DNA of 64,000 nucleotides, from NCBI GenBank assembly GCA_037974665.1, contig CM075770.1:67281850-67345849 (forward strand), written 5' to 3'. Positions within the stretch are counted from its first letter, which is position 1, and every line of letters begins with the position of its first letter. Shown here in pieces: positions 48,243-61,653 of this stretch. The position numbers and the translations under genes were made by a program. The notes below the pieces were generated by a model. It saw only the letters and a program-made list of their open reading frames with translations. It had not been told where the DNA came from and did no database searches. The DNA comes from Ehretia macrophylla. Its lineage: Eukaryota; Streptophyta; Magnoliopsida; Boraginales; Ehretiaceae.

Positions 48243-49816
48243 CCTCCCCCACCCCCTTCTCCCAGACTGGGACTCACTCGGATAGCAAACAGGACAGCCT
48301 GGAATGGGAATTAGACTTCGATGGGGTTTTTAAAGCCTAGGCAAGGCGGGCGGTGTCCACCTTTCAGGACCAGGGGTGAGATTTGAGCGGAATGCTAACA
48401 TTGGGCGAGCTACCAATAGGCTGAGGTGGAAGCCCTTTATGGGAACCTAGCCTTGACTGACCAACTCAACTTGGGAAGTGCGGATAATCAAGGTAGAAAC
48501 CTCGCTATCAACTGGATGTTTGGGACCCCATTCACTCTCCAAGAAAGAACAGTATAGAACGAATCAAATACATGGTTCCGCAGGTAGCTGAAGCTCAAGG
48601 GTTAGCCTTTCTTCAAGATGAGGAAATAAGTTCAATAGATAGATAGGAGTGCAGATTCCCCTCTTTTAAGCATATAGCTAGCCATTTCTTATGAGAAATA
48701 GATGTTTACTTTGCGAAACACATTTCTGCGGGTAGTCTAAGTCCGCATCTCCTTATTGTTTTTCAAAAGTAGACTTCCATAAGGGAGAGGGGGGGTTCAG
48801 GGCAAACTTCAATCAATGTTTTGGAACCAACCGAATGAATGTAATTTAACACTACGACCTATGTGGAATGCCTCATTAGGCAAATAAGATGCAAGACTTG
48901 TCACATCAAGATCAAGATGAAATTGACTCTTCATTTAATTCTCTAACTACTTCAAGCACACTGCTCTTTGGTCAGTGGCAGGCGCCGGTTTTGATGCAAT
49001 TTTCAAAAAAGATCCGTATGCCCACAGATCAACGAGCCAGAGGAAGCAAACCACCACAACTGATATGGAATTCTATTTAAACTTTCACTTGAACCTCGCG
49101 ACTCGGGATACGAGCAGGGAGAGCTAGGTCAAGTATAACCCTAACGTTACTAATGAACTTCTTGTGGTGATTTACGGCATTCATATGTAATTTTATCATT
49201 TCAGGTACACACGCTACGCCCCTTCTTGACTTGAGATCAGTGGCAAAGAAAAGCACTCCAACCAAAGGGACGCAGCACGCACATAACTCCTTGATGAAAA
49301 AGAAAATCCTATTACAACCTCCTTCCTCACCCGAATCTTTCCTCTAAGAACCCCTTCCTTTGAAGCAACTAAACCACCTAACTGTCAATCTGAGCTCTCT
49401 GCATCAGTCAGTCATCAGTAGTGGTCTTGGTAGTTGAATGATAGTCCCAAGTCAGATTTCAAGAATAGTCCTATGGATGAGGATTGTCTAGCGGAAGCAG
49501 CCCTTAATGCGCATGATTCTAGTGTATACTCAGTTCGTACACACTACTCTACTCGGAAAGGATGTTGTGCTAGTATAAAGACCATCAAGTTAGTCTCGTA
49601 TAATTCTGGCATCTCTCCTCGATCTCAAGTATAGAACCCTATATAGGGAAGGGGCAAGGCTGCAACTATCAGGAATGGTCGATAACCTATGACTCAAAGT
49701 GCCGACTATCTATGAATTACCAGGATCAGAATGCCAATCGAAGAGATGAGCCTACAAAAAATTGAAAGTTCAGACTAGCATCCTCATGCAAGGAAATTGA
49801 GTTGATGGAGTAGCCA
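48243..49816. other. Mitochondrial-style non-coding DNA
   Basis: Resumes the block interrupted at 21144. Short frames (48889-49080, 49434-49634) have no recognisable motif. No gene supported. Confidence 0.4.
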
Positions 49817-49879
49817 GTGTCCTTAACTTATTATCTTCAGTATCACCCCCTGAGTTGTGTTCTTTGTCTCGTCCATTTG

Positions 49880-50242
49880 AGGCCGACGGCTAGGAACCCT
49901 GATTGGATCGACCGAGTTCATCAGTTTCTAAAGGGGTATAAGATGCCGGAGTTTGTTCTCTTTTCCGGTGAAGAGAAGAAGTCAACTATTGATCATATAG
50001 CTCGGTTCTCGGTCCAGTGCGGGGAAGCTAGGTCCAAGGACTACCTAAAGTTGAGTCTCTTTGCCAACTCTCTTACTAAATCGGCCTTCCCCTGGTATAT
50101 GAACATCCCTCCAAACTCTATTAACAGTTGGTACGATCTAGAAAGCAAGTTCTATGAGCAATTCTATAGGACAGACCCAGACATTCAAGTTGCCAATTTG
50201 GCAAGATTGACTCAGCTCCAACGGTCGAATCGCGAGGTTTAA
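49880..50242 (+). pseudogene. Ty3/gypsy gag fragment
   Basis: An open stretch of about 120 codons with the retrotransposon gag-domain pattern: KMPEFVLFSGEE, then HIARFSVQCGEA, then KLSLFANSLTKSAFPWY and SWYDLESKFYEQF. It is distinct from the gags of A and B and has no LTR, protease or RT nearby. The frame closes with TAA at 50240-50242. Such isolated gag pieces occur both in plant mitochondrial genomes (as nuclear imports) and in the nucleus, so it may predate or postdate the transfer of this block. Confidence 0.7.
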
Positions 50243-53200
50243 GAAGCTTTACCCAGACTAAGGGGTACGTGACTCTTATGCACTATGGGTTAGTGACTCG
50301 TTAACACTCCCCATTCCGTGGGCTCAAGAACTTGATACTGATGAAACTCCTGCTTTTAGTGACTCAGTTCCTATTACAGACAGGTGGCAGCTTCCCATGC
50401 AAAGCTTAATCCTTAAGTTTTGTCAATAACCGTTTATATGCCTGGGTGGAAAGTCTAGAGCCGCTTTAGGTGGTAACCATATGGGCACCACCTCTTGACC
50501 TCTCGTGTAAAGTATATTACACTCGTTTTCCCCACTCTCGCTTCTACGCTCCTAATGCCTAGTTGTGTAAGCCAACAAGTAAGTTTTGCTTACGTGACAC
50601 AAGACAGATTGAAAGCAAAGGTAAAGCCGTCCAGGGATCAAGTAAAGGTTACAAAGTGATTAAATTGAACGTACGAGCGAAACGAAATACTTGTTTATAT
50701 CAATAGAGATATAAATGGAGTGAGAATTGGGAGTTGATATTAAGAAACGGAAGAAAAGTCGTGGATCCCTGATAGCCTAGTTTCTTTGAGCCTAACCCCT
50801 TTCTTGCAACAGAAATAATACCCGGAGAAAAGTTTCTACGCCTGTAAAGCCATTGCCCCTACGCCAAGCCCCGAAATAAAGAAGGAGGTTAGCCATCACA
50901 GGGAAGTACAGTAAGTTATCTAGGATATGATAGATAAAAATGGAATGAACGACCCTTGGACCTATAACCTTACCTCTTTGGGGCTCACTCATTTCCTACT
51001 TGCTTGATCTTGATTACTAAGGATTAGAAATGAAAAGCTAACTTCCAACCCTTGGAAAACCTGATTCAAGACTTGTTGTCCTCCCTTTGATGTATTTTAG
51101 AATATAAATTCTAACTGGCTTAAGGCTTACTAGAACTCGTAACACAACTTATAAAGAATACAAGATAAGATCTCAAGTAAGAGTAAGAGACTTAGTCTAA
51201 GAAAGGAAGATGGCATTTCCTCTTCACCATACGAAATTCTAGCTCACCCTCGGATCTGGGGATACCTTAAGTCATCAGCTTCCTTTGAAGATAGGGCATT
51301 TACATAAACTCGGAAGCCGTACCCAAGGAGCTTACATCAGGAAACTCCCAAGCTTGCTGAGGAAGGAACAAAACATAGATAGACACCGAACAACTACACT
51401 GATTGGATTAAGCTCTTTACAATAATACAAACCCCTTTATATGAGCACATAACAGGATCTCTCTACCAAGGACTCTATGAATGCTCGAGAATACGCAGCA
51501 ATAGAGCAGACTTTTGCCATTGAGATTCCCTTGGGCTAGGAATATTAAGATAGGGAAACCTCGGAGGGAAGAAAGATAACCTCGAGAAAGATACCATCCA
51601 ACCGCTTATATATGTGCGCATACCACTTTCGTCTATTGTTGTACTCCTAGCTCCCTTAGATCATTGATTAACAGAAAGACTAGAACTTAGGAACATCAAT
51701 ATGGTTAGGGATAAAAAAGATACGACCCTTAGCCAATTCATTTCTGCTTTTTGAACGCATCTAGAACCTTAATTAGCATATTCATTAGGTTGTTGGAAGA
51801 CTCAATTCATTAGATAAGCCTAGTACATAATCACTGATAGGATCATTCCTGAAATTCATAATTCAATTAATGGGCACTTTAAAGCAAGTTGATCCTAGAA
51901 GACTAACCTCATAGCTCACTTAGATCAATCAGTTCAAGCATTGACAAACCCGCCTTCCTTCTGTGTTCAGGATAGAGACTCTTTCTGCCTTTGTCGAATA
52001 GCCTTGACGCCTTGGCAGGCTTTGACCTACTTTCCTTCGCTTATCGAAAAGCAGATTCTTTTTTAGTAACTTTTCGCGGTTGATCGAACCTCGCACCTAA
52101 AGGAGTCGGTCCTTGTGAGGAGGAGGATTCTTCTCTTGCTGCCAAAAGTGCTTACTCATGGTCTATCGTGTAGTTGATGATATCATTTTAGACTAGTTTC
52201 TAGGCATACGCCAACCATACATACCGCTTTCTCGTTCATGAATTTTTTAAGATTAAGGTTAGAAAGGACCAGGTAGCGATGAAGTATAAGTCTAAAACAC
52301 TATATGCAGAGGTGCCTTAGCTCAATAGATCAACGAATCAGGAGATGACTTCTTAAACGTTCGCGAATGGAAAATAGTTGCTTTAGGTACAGACCACAAA
52401 CCCACGAACCAAATAGTTGGATCCATGAGGAGACAGGAGAAAGCCATTTATTTCGGTCATTGAGCCCAGATTGATGATTGATTGACCTAAACAAAAGACT
52501 TTATTATAGGAGAAAGGCGTTCTCATACCCTGATACCGCTTTGTGGAAACCTAGAATAGAAGAAAGTCACTTTAGGATAGCTCTGCCCTAGCTAGACCGA
52601 GTCACAACTACTTATTATATTATAAAAGACTCAGACACATTTCCCTATACTTTTCCTAAGTGATACCAAAATCCTCTTTCAACCGATTCAAAAGCAGCAA
52701 TAGATGAGATTGAATCAGACAGAAGGTTCACCCATCACCCTTCAAATGGGGGATTTGGGAGTTGAGACTTCTTTGCTCTTAGGCCTACTATAAGGCCAAC
52801 AAGATCAGGAAGAATGAAATTGATTTCTTCCCCTTCCATATGGTTGTTAGTTGTTATGTGTCGTGTCATTCCATTTCATGAATGAATGGCAATCATGAGT
52901 ATCAATCGGCCTAGGTCCGGTCATCGTCAAGCCTCGAATTGAATCCTGTCCCTACCTAATCAGTGGAACATTGTTCACCGGGATAGAAGGCTTGTCCCAA
53001 CCCGTCTACCAATGTCATTTCATGAAGATAGACAATTGTTTCAGGACGGACGCCTATCCGACATATAATTGGTACAACTGGTATACAAAATTCTTATTGT
53101 GAAAAATAGTTCCACCATATTCTTGGCACTACTACGATTAGTGTCTATAAAATTCAAATGGCAGAGAGTTTTTAAACACTCTCAGATGTATTACTAGGTA

Positions 53201-53575
53201 CTACGAATATTGAGGAAATTCTTATTGGGCAAACATGGTACTCTTATTTTTAACAAAACCGATATCTTTCCTCTTTGTAGCAATAGTGTCAAGTCTTTTC
53301 GTACTTCTTTGTCTGAAACTCGGCTCAATGGAATTCTTTAACTCCCTTTTTTAGAAAATAGGGTTCTCTCTTGGGAGTCGAGTCCTGTTGAGTAGGGGCT
53401 TAGGCTGTGAAGGATAGCTTCTTTTGTTTTTGATTCTAGCCGCTTTCAGGATCTGTGATGCAACGATACTGAATATGACGGGAGGAAATGATACAGTTAA
53501 CCAAGGGCTGCACAGTGGCGATGTCGGCCCCTCTTCAATACAAAATTAGGAATCGGACTTAGAGAGTTGGCAATA
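50243..53575. other. Mitochondrial-style non-coding DNA
   Basis: No gene supported. At 52530-52552 the string CCCTGATACCGCTTTG resembles a primer binding site complement plus LTR start, but no second LTR or polypurine tract was seen. Confidence 0.4.
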
Positions 53576-54241
53576 GTACCTCAATTGCTCCTCAAGTACA
53601 GAGGGAAATGCCGTCTCCCAACCATCAATAGAGCGCGCCCCCGCCAACAGGCCCCCCGACCAATCAACCTCATCCATTAAGGCTCGCCCTCAAGGAAATG
53701 GTGGTCCACCAACTATCGATAGCGATAGCCCGGACGCTTTGAGAAAAAGAAATACGGATCTGGGGGATGTAGAAGGCCCTTCTTTAGTACGAAGAAAGGT
53801 GGCTTCGGAGTCTAAACCTTCTCCGTCCCACGCTAATCGAGAACTGCCTCCTGTTGAAGAAGAGTCCTTGAACTCTTTTTCAGAGTTTCTCACTGCCCAT
53901 TGAAGGATCACAGATCGGATCCAGGATCTGTGCAGAGAGCTACACACTAGGGTTCTAGGCGGCTTCCAAGCGGAGCCTCTCACGGAAATGTTTGAGGACA
54001 GACATGGAGCTGACAAAATGATTGAGATCCTCCACAACCTCGAAATGAAAGGACGTTGGAGCTATTATTTTCAGGAGGTCTTGAGTCAGTTTTAAGACTT
54101 CCGAAGTAATGGGGTTACCGAGCAAACTCTCCGCAATGAGTGGCAAGGAAAAGAAAAGGAGGTCCACGTTTGGATAAGATTTGTTCGTGCACTTTATAAG
54201 CACACAAGGATATTTACATGCTATCAAAAATTTTATAACTA
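53576..54241 (+). pseudogene. Unidentified decayed open frame
   Basis: One frame stays readable for about 220 codons with only two stops: TGA near 53907 and TAA near 54092, before TAA at 54239. The first half is polar and low-complexity (Pro, Ser, Asp and Glu rich; for example PPTIDSDSPDALRKRN and ELPPVEEESLNSFSEF). The second half looks globular or helical (RIQDLCRELHTRVLGGF, KMIEILHNLEMKGRWSYYF, WQGKEKEVHVWIRFVRALY). No ATG marks a start and I recognise no family. It could be a mitochondrial-plasmid, viral or retroelement relic. Minus-strand frames over it look like shadows. Confidence 0.4.
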
Positions 54242-56370
54242 AGAAAGCAGAGCACGACGGAAGAATAGTCGACTATAAAGGAGAGAGAGGGAGTTTCTGG
54301 TAAGAGAAAGTCATCAATAAAGTGAAAGCAAGTGAAAGGCAAATATAGTTACTTGACTTGAAAGTTTGTCAGTCCCGGGCATATAGTTCCAAGCCCTCTA
54401 GTTCGAGTGAGAATTCCCAGCCATCCATAAATAGCTTTTCTCAAAGAGAAACTGGTTCAAAAGTCTCCCCATATCCCGATTTAAGAGAAAAAGATGGTAG
54501 CTAGGTGAAATGGGTTAGGGCTAATGAGCTAACGTGCCAACGAGCTTGCAGTCGTAGTTTGAGTCTTTAGGCAATCTCTAAAATAGTGGATTTGCTGATG
54601 GTTAGATGGTTAGCGAACATCGCCTTTATCATCTAGGACTGAGACCTTTACACCCGCACCTTTCAGTCGAGCTTCAAACCATCCAGCCTTAGCTTCCTTC
54701 ATTCCCTTTAAGTTCTTGTTATTCTAAGCTAAGGGCTCCCCATATTCACTAATAAATAGGGTACCTTCGCTTCAAGCTATAGTTGCTAGTACTCGTCCAT
54801 ATCTCTAAAGGGGCTTATGCACTCCACTCGTTGTCTACTCAACGAGCGTTAGAACGAGCGAAGCCTTCAATTTAGTGGCTTCCCTCATTTTCCCTCACCC
54901 TACTATTTCATTTCCGTTTAAGCTTCCCTGGTTTGGGGGATTAATTGATTGGATACCCGAGAACTATAATATTTCCTAGGAATAGCTTCTACGACGATAA
55001 ATAGGGGTCATGTTTGTTTGGCATCTATGCCCCCTGCCCTCCAAACAGTATGAGAACCTTTCAGCTCGTACTGCTCACACTCCTAGATCTTCACGGCACC
55101 TCTTCCACCATAGTGTAAGTTGGGAGCTACTCCGAAAAACGAGTCATACTTCAAAATTCACTTTCAACAAATGTCAACAACACCACGAAAAAAGTCAACT
55201 ATGGTTGCCCATTGATCTGATCATAGGTAAAATCCAATCCCTTCGCTTTGTGCTAGGCTTGAAAACCGTAAGTTAGGCCCCCTTCACCTCTCTGCAGCGA
55301 GAAAGCGAGCAGCAAGCTGAAAAAGCCAAGTCCCTTTTTAATAATGATAAGGTAAGCTTCATAGCTCCAACCTATCCAAGGGAAAAGGCAAAACTAGCTG
55401 AAGGAAGGGCTTTATAGCCTTACCTTTTTCCTTATTAAAGGGAGAACTTTTTCTTATTATTCTTCAATTTTAGTATTTTAATATAAGAATAAGCTAAGAG
55501 GGCTGGGAATCATAAGAATTGAGAAGTCATTCATTGAATTGAGTAGGGTGAAAAAGACAGGTTCAGAAATGGCCGGAATAGTAGGAGGAAGGGCGGCCCA
55601 CCCTGAAACAAAAGTGTACGTACATAAAAAAAAAGACTGGTTATGGTCTTTACTTGATAAAGCTTCTTCCCATCTATCTTGACCGGGAAGAGGGTTAGTA
55701 GTCTCTGCCATTGCAGGTCCTTCTCCTTCTACTGAGATGACCCTCTTTTTTGTTTTTGTTTGTTCACCGCGGCACAAAATCATAAAAATGCTGGAATAAC
55801 TTAGAAAGAGAGTGGTGCCTAGCGAGAACATCTCTTGTCTTTGTAGAGGAACAGTACGATCTTGGACTGGCCCCCTTCACATGACCTAGAAAGAAAAAGA
55901 AGTCCGTGCTACTATAAGGCCTCTAAACTTCTCCCTCAGGACACTCTTGCATTGCCCATGGGGACAGGCTAGCCTTGACTTCCATAGGTCCTTGGTTCGA
56001 CCTCCTAATGAGAATTAAGGTGCTTGCGCAGGCATCTCTTTCGAAAGACTTGCTTGCTCTGTATGGAGTGTCCGGTGGTTCCTCGAGTGCCAACCGCAGA
56101 GAGGAAGGCCATCAACTAAGGTGGTATTGGCCATTAACCACTCGCCTGCCGACTGCTCGGGCTCTGCATTTCAAGTTCGTTATCCTAACCGTCTCTTTTG
56201 CTCCACCGGGAGCTTGGCCACTTCTTCTATCCTATCTACTACCTTGCTCCTCGGCTCCATACTGCTCCAGCCGCTCGCTGTAATAGCTTGCTTCTCGGGT
56301 GGCTCGCACCCTAGGCGGTGCGGCTGAGCCAGAGTGGGCTCAACAATTAGCCTATGTTTCTGGGCACACG
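54242..56370. other. Mitochondrial-style non-coding DNA
   Basis: Several 80-117-codon frames occur (for example 55478-55831 minus and 55975-56283 plus), but none shows a family motif. No gene supported. Confidence 0.35.
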
Positions 56371-58558
<2,188 letters not shown>

Positions 58559-58693
58559 TTGGTTTGGTTCATTCTTTGATTGCTCTGCTCCCCCTAAAAA
58601 ATGAGAGAGTTGTTCTTGCTCTCCCAATTCAGGAAGACGAAAACTTCCGGTTGGGTTGGTCCAACCAAGAAAAGCATGGGAGTTTTTGGGCAT

Positions 58694-59656
58694 TGCTTAG
58701 GCCGAGATAAGTAAAGACTAGCTACAAAGCAAGAAAACAGATGCGCGTTAGCGCAACGGCTTTCGCTCCCCTTGCTTGTTCCCTCATTGTATACTTTTTA
58801 TATATATGTCTTCATTATCGGCTGCATACTATCAAAGATAAAGCAATGGGAGCTTCAGTCTTACCGCGCACCACACTCAATTCAATGATCAACCAATATA
58901 AATCTCTTTCTATTTCTATATGAAATTTCGGGGTCGGTAGTTAGCTGCGCAGAAACCAATGCATCTAACGAAAAAAAGAAATCCCAGATAAAGTCCATGT
59001 GGCTTCGTGATTAGACGAAGAGATTACTCCATTATGTGCACCAAACCCAGGGTTTAGGCTCCATCTTCTAGATACGCAACCTCTGAGATTGAAGGAAGAT
59101 CCATGTGACACTAGGTCAACTGCCACTAACCGGAGAAATGAGCGTATGACTGCCCATCACACTAGAACCAGTCTCTAAGAAAGGAAAGAAGAAAACGCGA
59201 GGGACTAACCAATCAGCAGGAACTCCAGAGATTGAGAGATTCATAGGGAAGGATGCCAAAGAAGGGCTAAGCACAAGAAAGGATAGAAGTTAATAAGCGG
59301 AAAGAGAAGCTTAATTTCCTTTTTTTCACTAGAGTATAGACCCAAGTTCATCAGAGGACTTATTTGACTTTTATGTGAAGGCCAAGGACGGTTCACAGTA
59401 ATGAATGGTGGTATAGGTCGGGGCAAGCACAGTACTCATCCCAGCCTCTTTGTTTGAATCATTGATAGTTAGGGCAGGCCCGCAGGACTGGAATTCTGAA
59501 AAGAAGGAATGACTAGTTTTTCCTATTCTAGTGCAATTTCTTGCTCGGTATAAATTGCTTCACTTTGACTTGGATTGGCCCACGCCTTGACAAGGCTGTT
59601 GCCCCTCCTTCCACCAGCAGAGAGAGCCGGAGTTAGGCCTTTGTATGACGGATTGA
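58694..59656. other. Mitochondrial-style non-coding DNA upstream of cox2
   Basis: The minus-strand frame that contains cox2 exon 1 extends upstream to 58693, but the family start is at 58558. The word ATGCGCGTTAGCGCAACGGC lies at 58741. No gene supported. Confidence 0.4.
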
Positions 59657-59911
59657 TTGATAGTAGGATCAATCATGTTTAGTTTCATTCAGGATCGACA
59701 TGCCCCAGGTTTGAAGAATTCGATGACAGGCCTTCACTGTACAAGATCCCAAATTGGTCGATTCGGAATCAGCTGGATTGGAGGGATCTGGAGCCACAAG
59801 GATCATCAACGAGTTCGAAACTCTTTTTATTCTAGGCGGCCGGCCAATTCTATGGAATTAGCTATAAGTCAAGCTTGTCGATGGTACATCTTATATGAAG
59901 CAGTACTGTAG
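59657..59911 (+). CDS. Hypothetical 84-aa frame (doubtful)
   Basis: An open frame from 59657 to TAG 59909-59911, with stretches such as FIQDRHAPGLKNS and SQIGRFGISWIGGIW. No family recognised. It sits just upstream of the mitovirus-like fragment in the same orientation and could be part of that import, a mitochondrial chimeric frame, or chance. Confidence 0.2.
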   Translation: MIVGSIMFSFIQDRHAPGLKNSMTGLHCTRSQIGRFGISWIGGIWSHKDHQRVRNSFYSRRPANSMELAISQACRWYILYEAVL

Positions 59912-59960
59912 CCTTAAAAGCTGCTTGAATGGGTAGTAGACTTTCTATCTAAGCCAATTT

Positions 59961-60948
59961 TTGATCCCGACTCAAAGCCTCCTACTTTTCCCCTTTCACA
60001 AAGACAACCTTTGTCGCCTAGTCTGCTTGCCTTTACTTTCTAAAGTGAGATGGACAGACCGAGACTGTCGTTGGTTGACTCAGCTTGATATCTTTCTGAC
60101 GATTTGCTCTTGTTCGGAACTAGGTCTATCTATATTGTTACCTAAGTCCCAGGTTTCCAAGACTGGCGGGGCTGAGTTTGCTAAGAGATTTAGGTGTAAA
60201 CGCTTGACTAAGGATTTCTCTCATGTGTTAGTGTGAAACCTATCCAACTCCCGTCATCTACCAGGTGTCTTTTCCATCATTCACATCTATAATATGAAGA
60301 GGTTTATGCACACTTTGGCGAATACATGGACTTAGATTTAGAGTTCTCTCACGTCTCAACCACTCCCGATCGCATAGGGTTTTGTGGCTCGCGGCGGTCT
60401 GGTGAAAGAGTAGGGTTCCGTTTGACTTAGGGTTTGGTCGCTTGCGCACCTCTATTGCTTTACCTTCAAGGTATCTTGTAGAGATTCTTAGAGAGGCTTT
60501 TAAGCCTAAGGAATTGAAGGTAGTGCTTCTTCACTTATATGAATATGAGGCTTGAAGATGCTCGACCGATAAGAAGGGGTCTTTGAGGTACTATAAGAGA
60601 TTACCTTGGTTAAGGCGTAGATGTCCCAATGGCTTCGTTAGTTCCTATGGTACTCTATTTATCGGAGCCTTGCATCCAGGTGTCTCTTTTGAGGACTTCT
60701 TTAAAGCTCCCATTGTAACAACGTACTTTTCAGTACGTCATAAGGATCCACATTTGATCGGTTTTGGTATCATATGGAAACTCTACAATGAGGTTGCTAG
60801 GCGTGGAGTTGACTATAGGCCTCCAGTATTGGAGTTTGTCAGTCTTCTTCACCCGGTAGTCCTTCTCAGAGGAGTCTCTGGTACAGATTTCCCTGCTCCA
60901 TCTACTTTTGACCCGGCGAGAAGTCCAGTATTGACTGCCGTCCTTTGA
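59961..60948 (+). pseudogene. Mitovirus-like RNA-dependent RNA polymerase relic
   Basis: Two pieces on the plus strand. 59961-60236 carries a KSQVSKTGGAEFAKRF segment, which matches the conserved K-S...G-x-x-E-F-A-K-R region after the catalytic site in mitovirus polymerases. 60430-60948 is a second stretch (LRRRCPNGF, YFSVRHKDPHLIGF), placed where the C-terminal part would be. It has an in-frame TGA at 60553-60555. The G-D-D catalytic motif and all N-terminal motifs are absent, and about 190 bases between the pieces are unreadable. Mitovirus polymerase fragments are well known in plant mitochondrial genomes. The call for the second piece is weaker than for the first. Confidence 0.6.
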
Positions 60949-61148
60949 GCTACTAGCAACCTTTGTAAGAGAAATTCCCTTTTGCTACCGACTAAAGCGA
61001 AGGTTAGCAACCTTTAGTACCGTATGTCCTAAGTTTGACTGTGCTTAGGTAAGTGCATTGGCACCTGCTGAGTGAGAGATTTCTGGTTGAGCTTTGTCTG
61101 TACTAAACAGAAGCAATAGGCTTAAAGCGGTTCTTCCTACCTTCATCT

Positions 61149-61263
61149 CCTTATCAGTCGAGCTGAATTCCATCCAGCATCTCCCTATCGGTCGAGTTAT
61201 TTCATACCTTGTTCTATCAAACAAGCTTGTAAATACCTTATCAGTCGACTTACTTCATACCTT
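61149..61263 (+). repeat. Three imperfect repeats around TATCAGTCGA
   Basis: Related units at about 61149-61175, 61183-61208 and 61236-61261 follow the pattern CCTTATCAGTCGAGTTATTT then CATACC. The R1 repeat copy lies between the second and third. Confidence 0.65.
61210..61236 (+). repeat. Dispersed short repeat R1, third copy
   Basis: TGTTCTATCAAACAAGCTTG plus TAAATAC. One change from the inverted copy at 17191-17217. Confidence 0.8.
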
Positions 61264-61568
61264 TGACTACTCCTGAGATATAGTGGAAACATTTTGTTAT
61301 GGTGGAGAGTGGGGAGTGAAAAGACCAATGCAGTAGAGAACGATCGCATGAATCATAATCCACTTATTAAGACAGATGATCGAGTCAAAAAGGCTCTGCG
61401 TTCACAAAGTGGTTGATCCTAGGTTAGCGTGCTAGCCGCTGCTTCATTTTGTATAGTGATAATGCTTTCTCTTTCTTAGCGCTCCGCCTCACCTTGTATA
61501 ATAAGGGAAACTTTGATTGCGCGGCTTTCTCTTATAGGGGTCTATTTTCTCTGATTAACCTTTGATTG

Positions 61569-61615
61569 ACCTACTTGAATTAGCGGTTAGAGTATCGCTT
61601 TCATACGACAAGAAC

Positions 61616-61641
<26 letters not shown>
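61569..61641 (+). tRNA. trnM-CAU, plastid-derived, probably decayed
   Basis: A 73-nt cloverleaf with a perfect acceptor stem (ACCTACT with AGTAGGT, discriminator A), anticodon CAT in the loop TTCATAC, and a perfect T stem (ATTGG with CCAAT) around TTCAAAT. The sequence is that of the plastid elongator tRNA-Met, which plant mitochondria commonly carry as an imported gene. The D stem (AATT against GAGT) has one mismatch. The anticodon stem (TCGCT against GACAA) has two C-A mismatches, both explained by G-to-A changes from the plastid form. Function is therefore doubtful, in line with the decay of cox2 in the same block. Confidence 0.85.

Positions 61642-61653
<12 letters not shown>

Noticed and set aside
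52530..52552. Primer-binding-site-like CTGATACCGCTTTG with a possible LTR start
   Set aside because: Only a partial match, with no polypurine tract, second LTR or target duplication found.
55478..56327. Frames of 80-117 codons on both strands
   Set aside because: No motif, overlapping alternatives, and codon content typical of pyrimidine/purine-run mitochondrial spacer.
58559..58693. Upstream extension of the cox2 exon 1 reading frame as part of the gene
   Set aside because: The family start MIVLEWLF is at 58558. The upstream residues have no match to COX2 that I recognise and are probably the leader read by chance.
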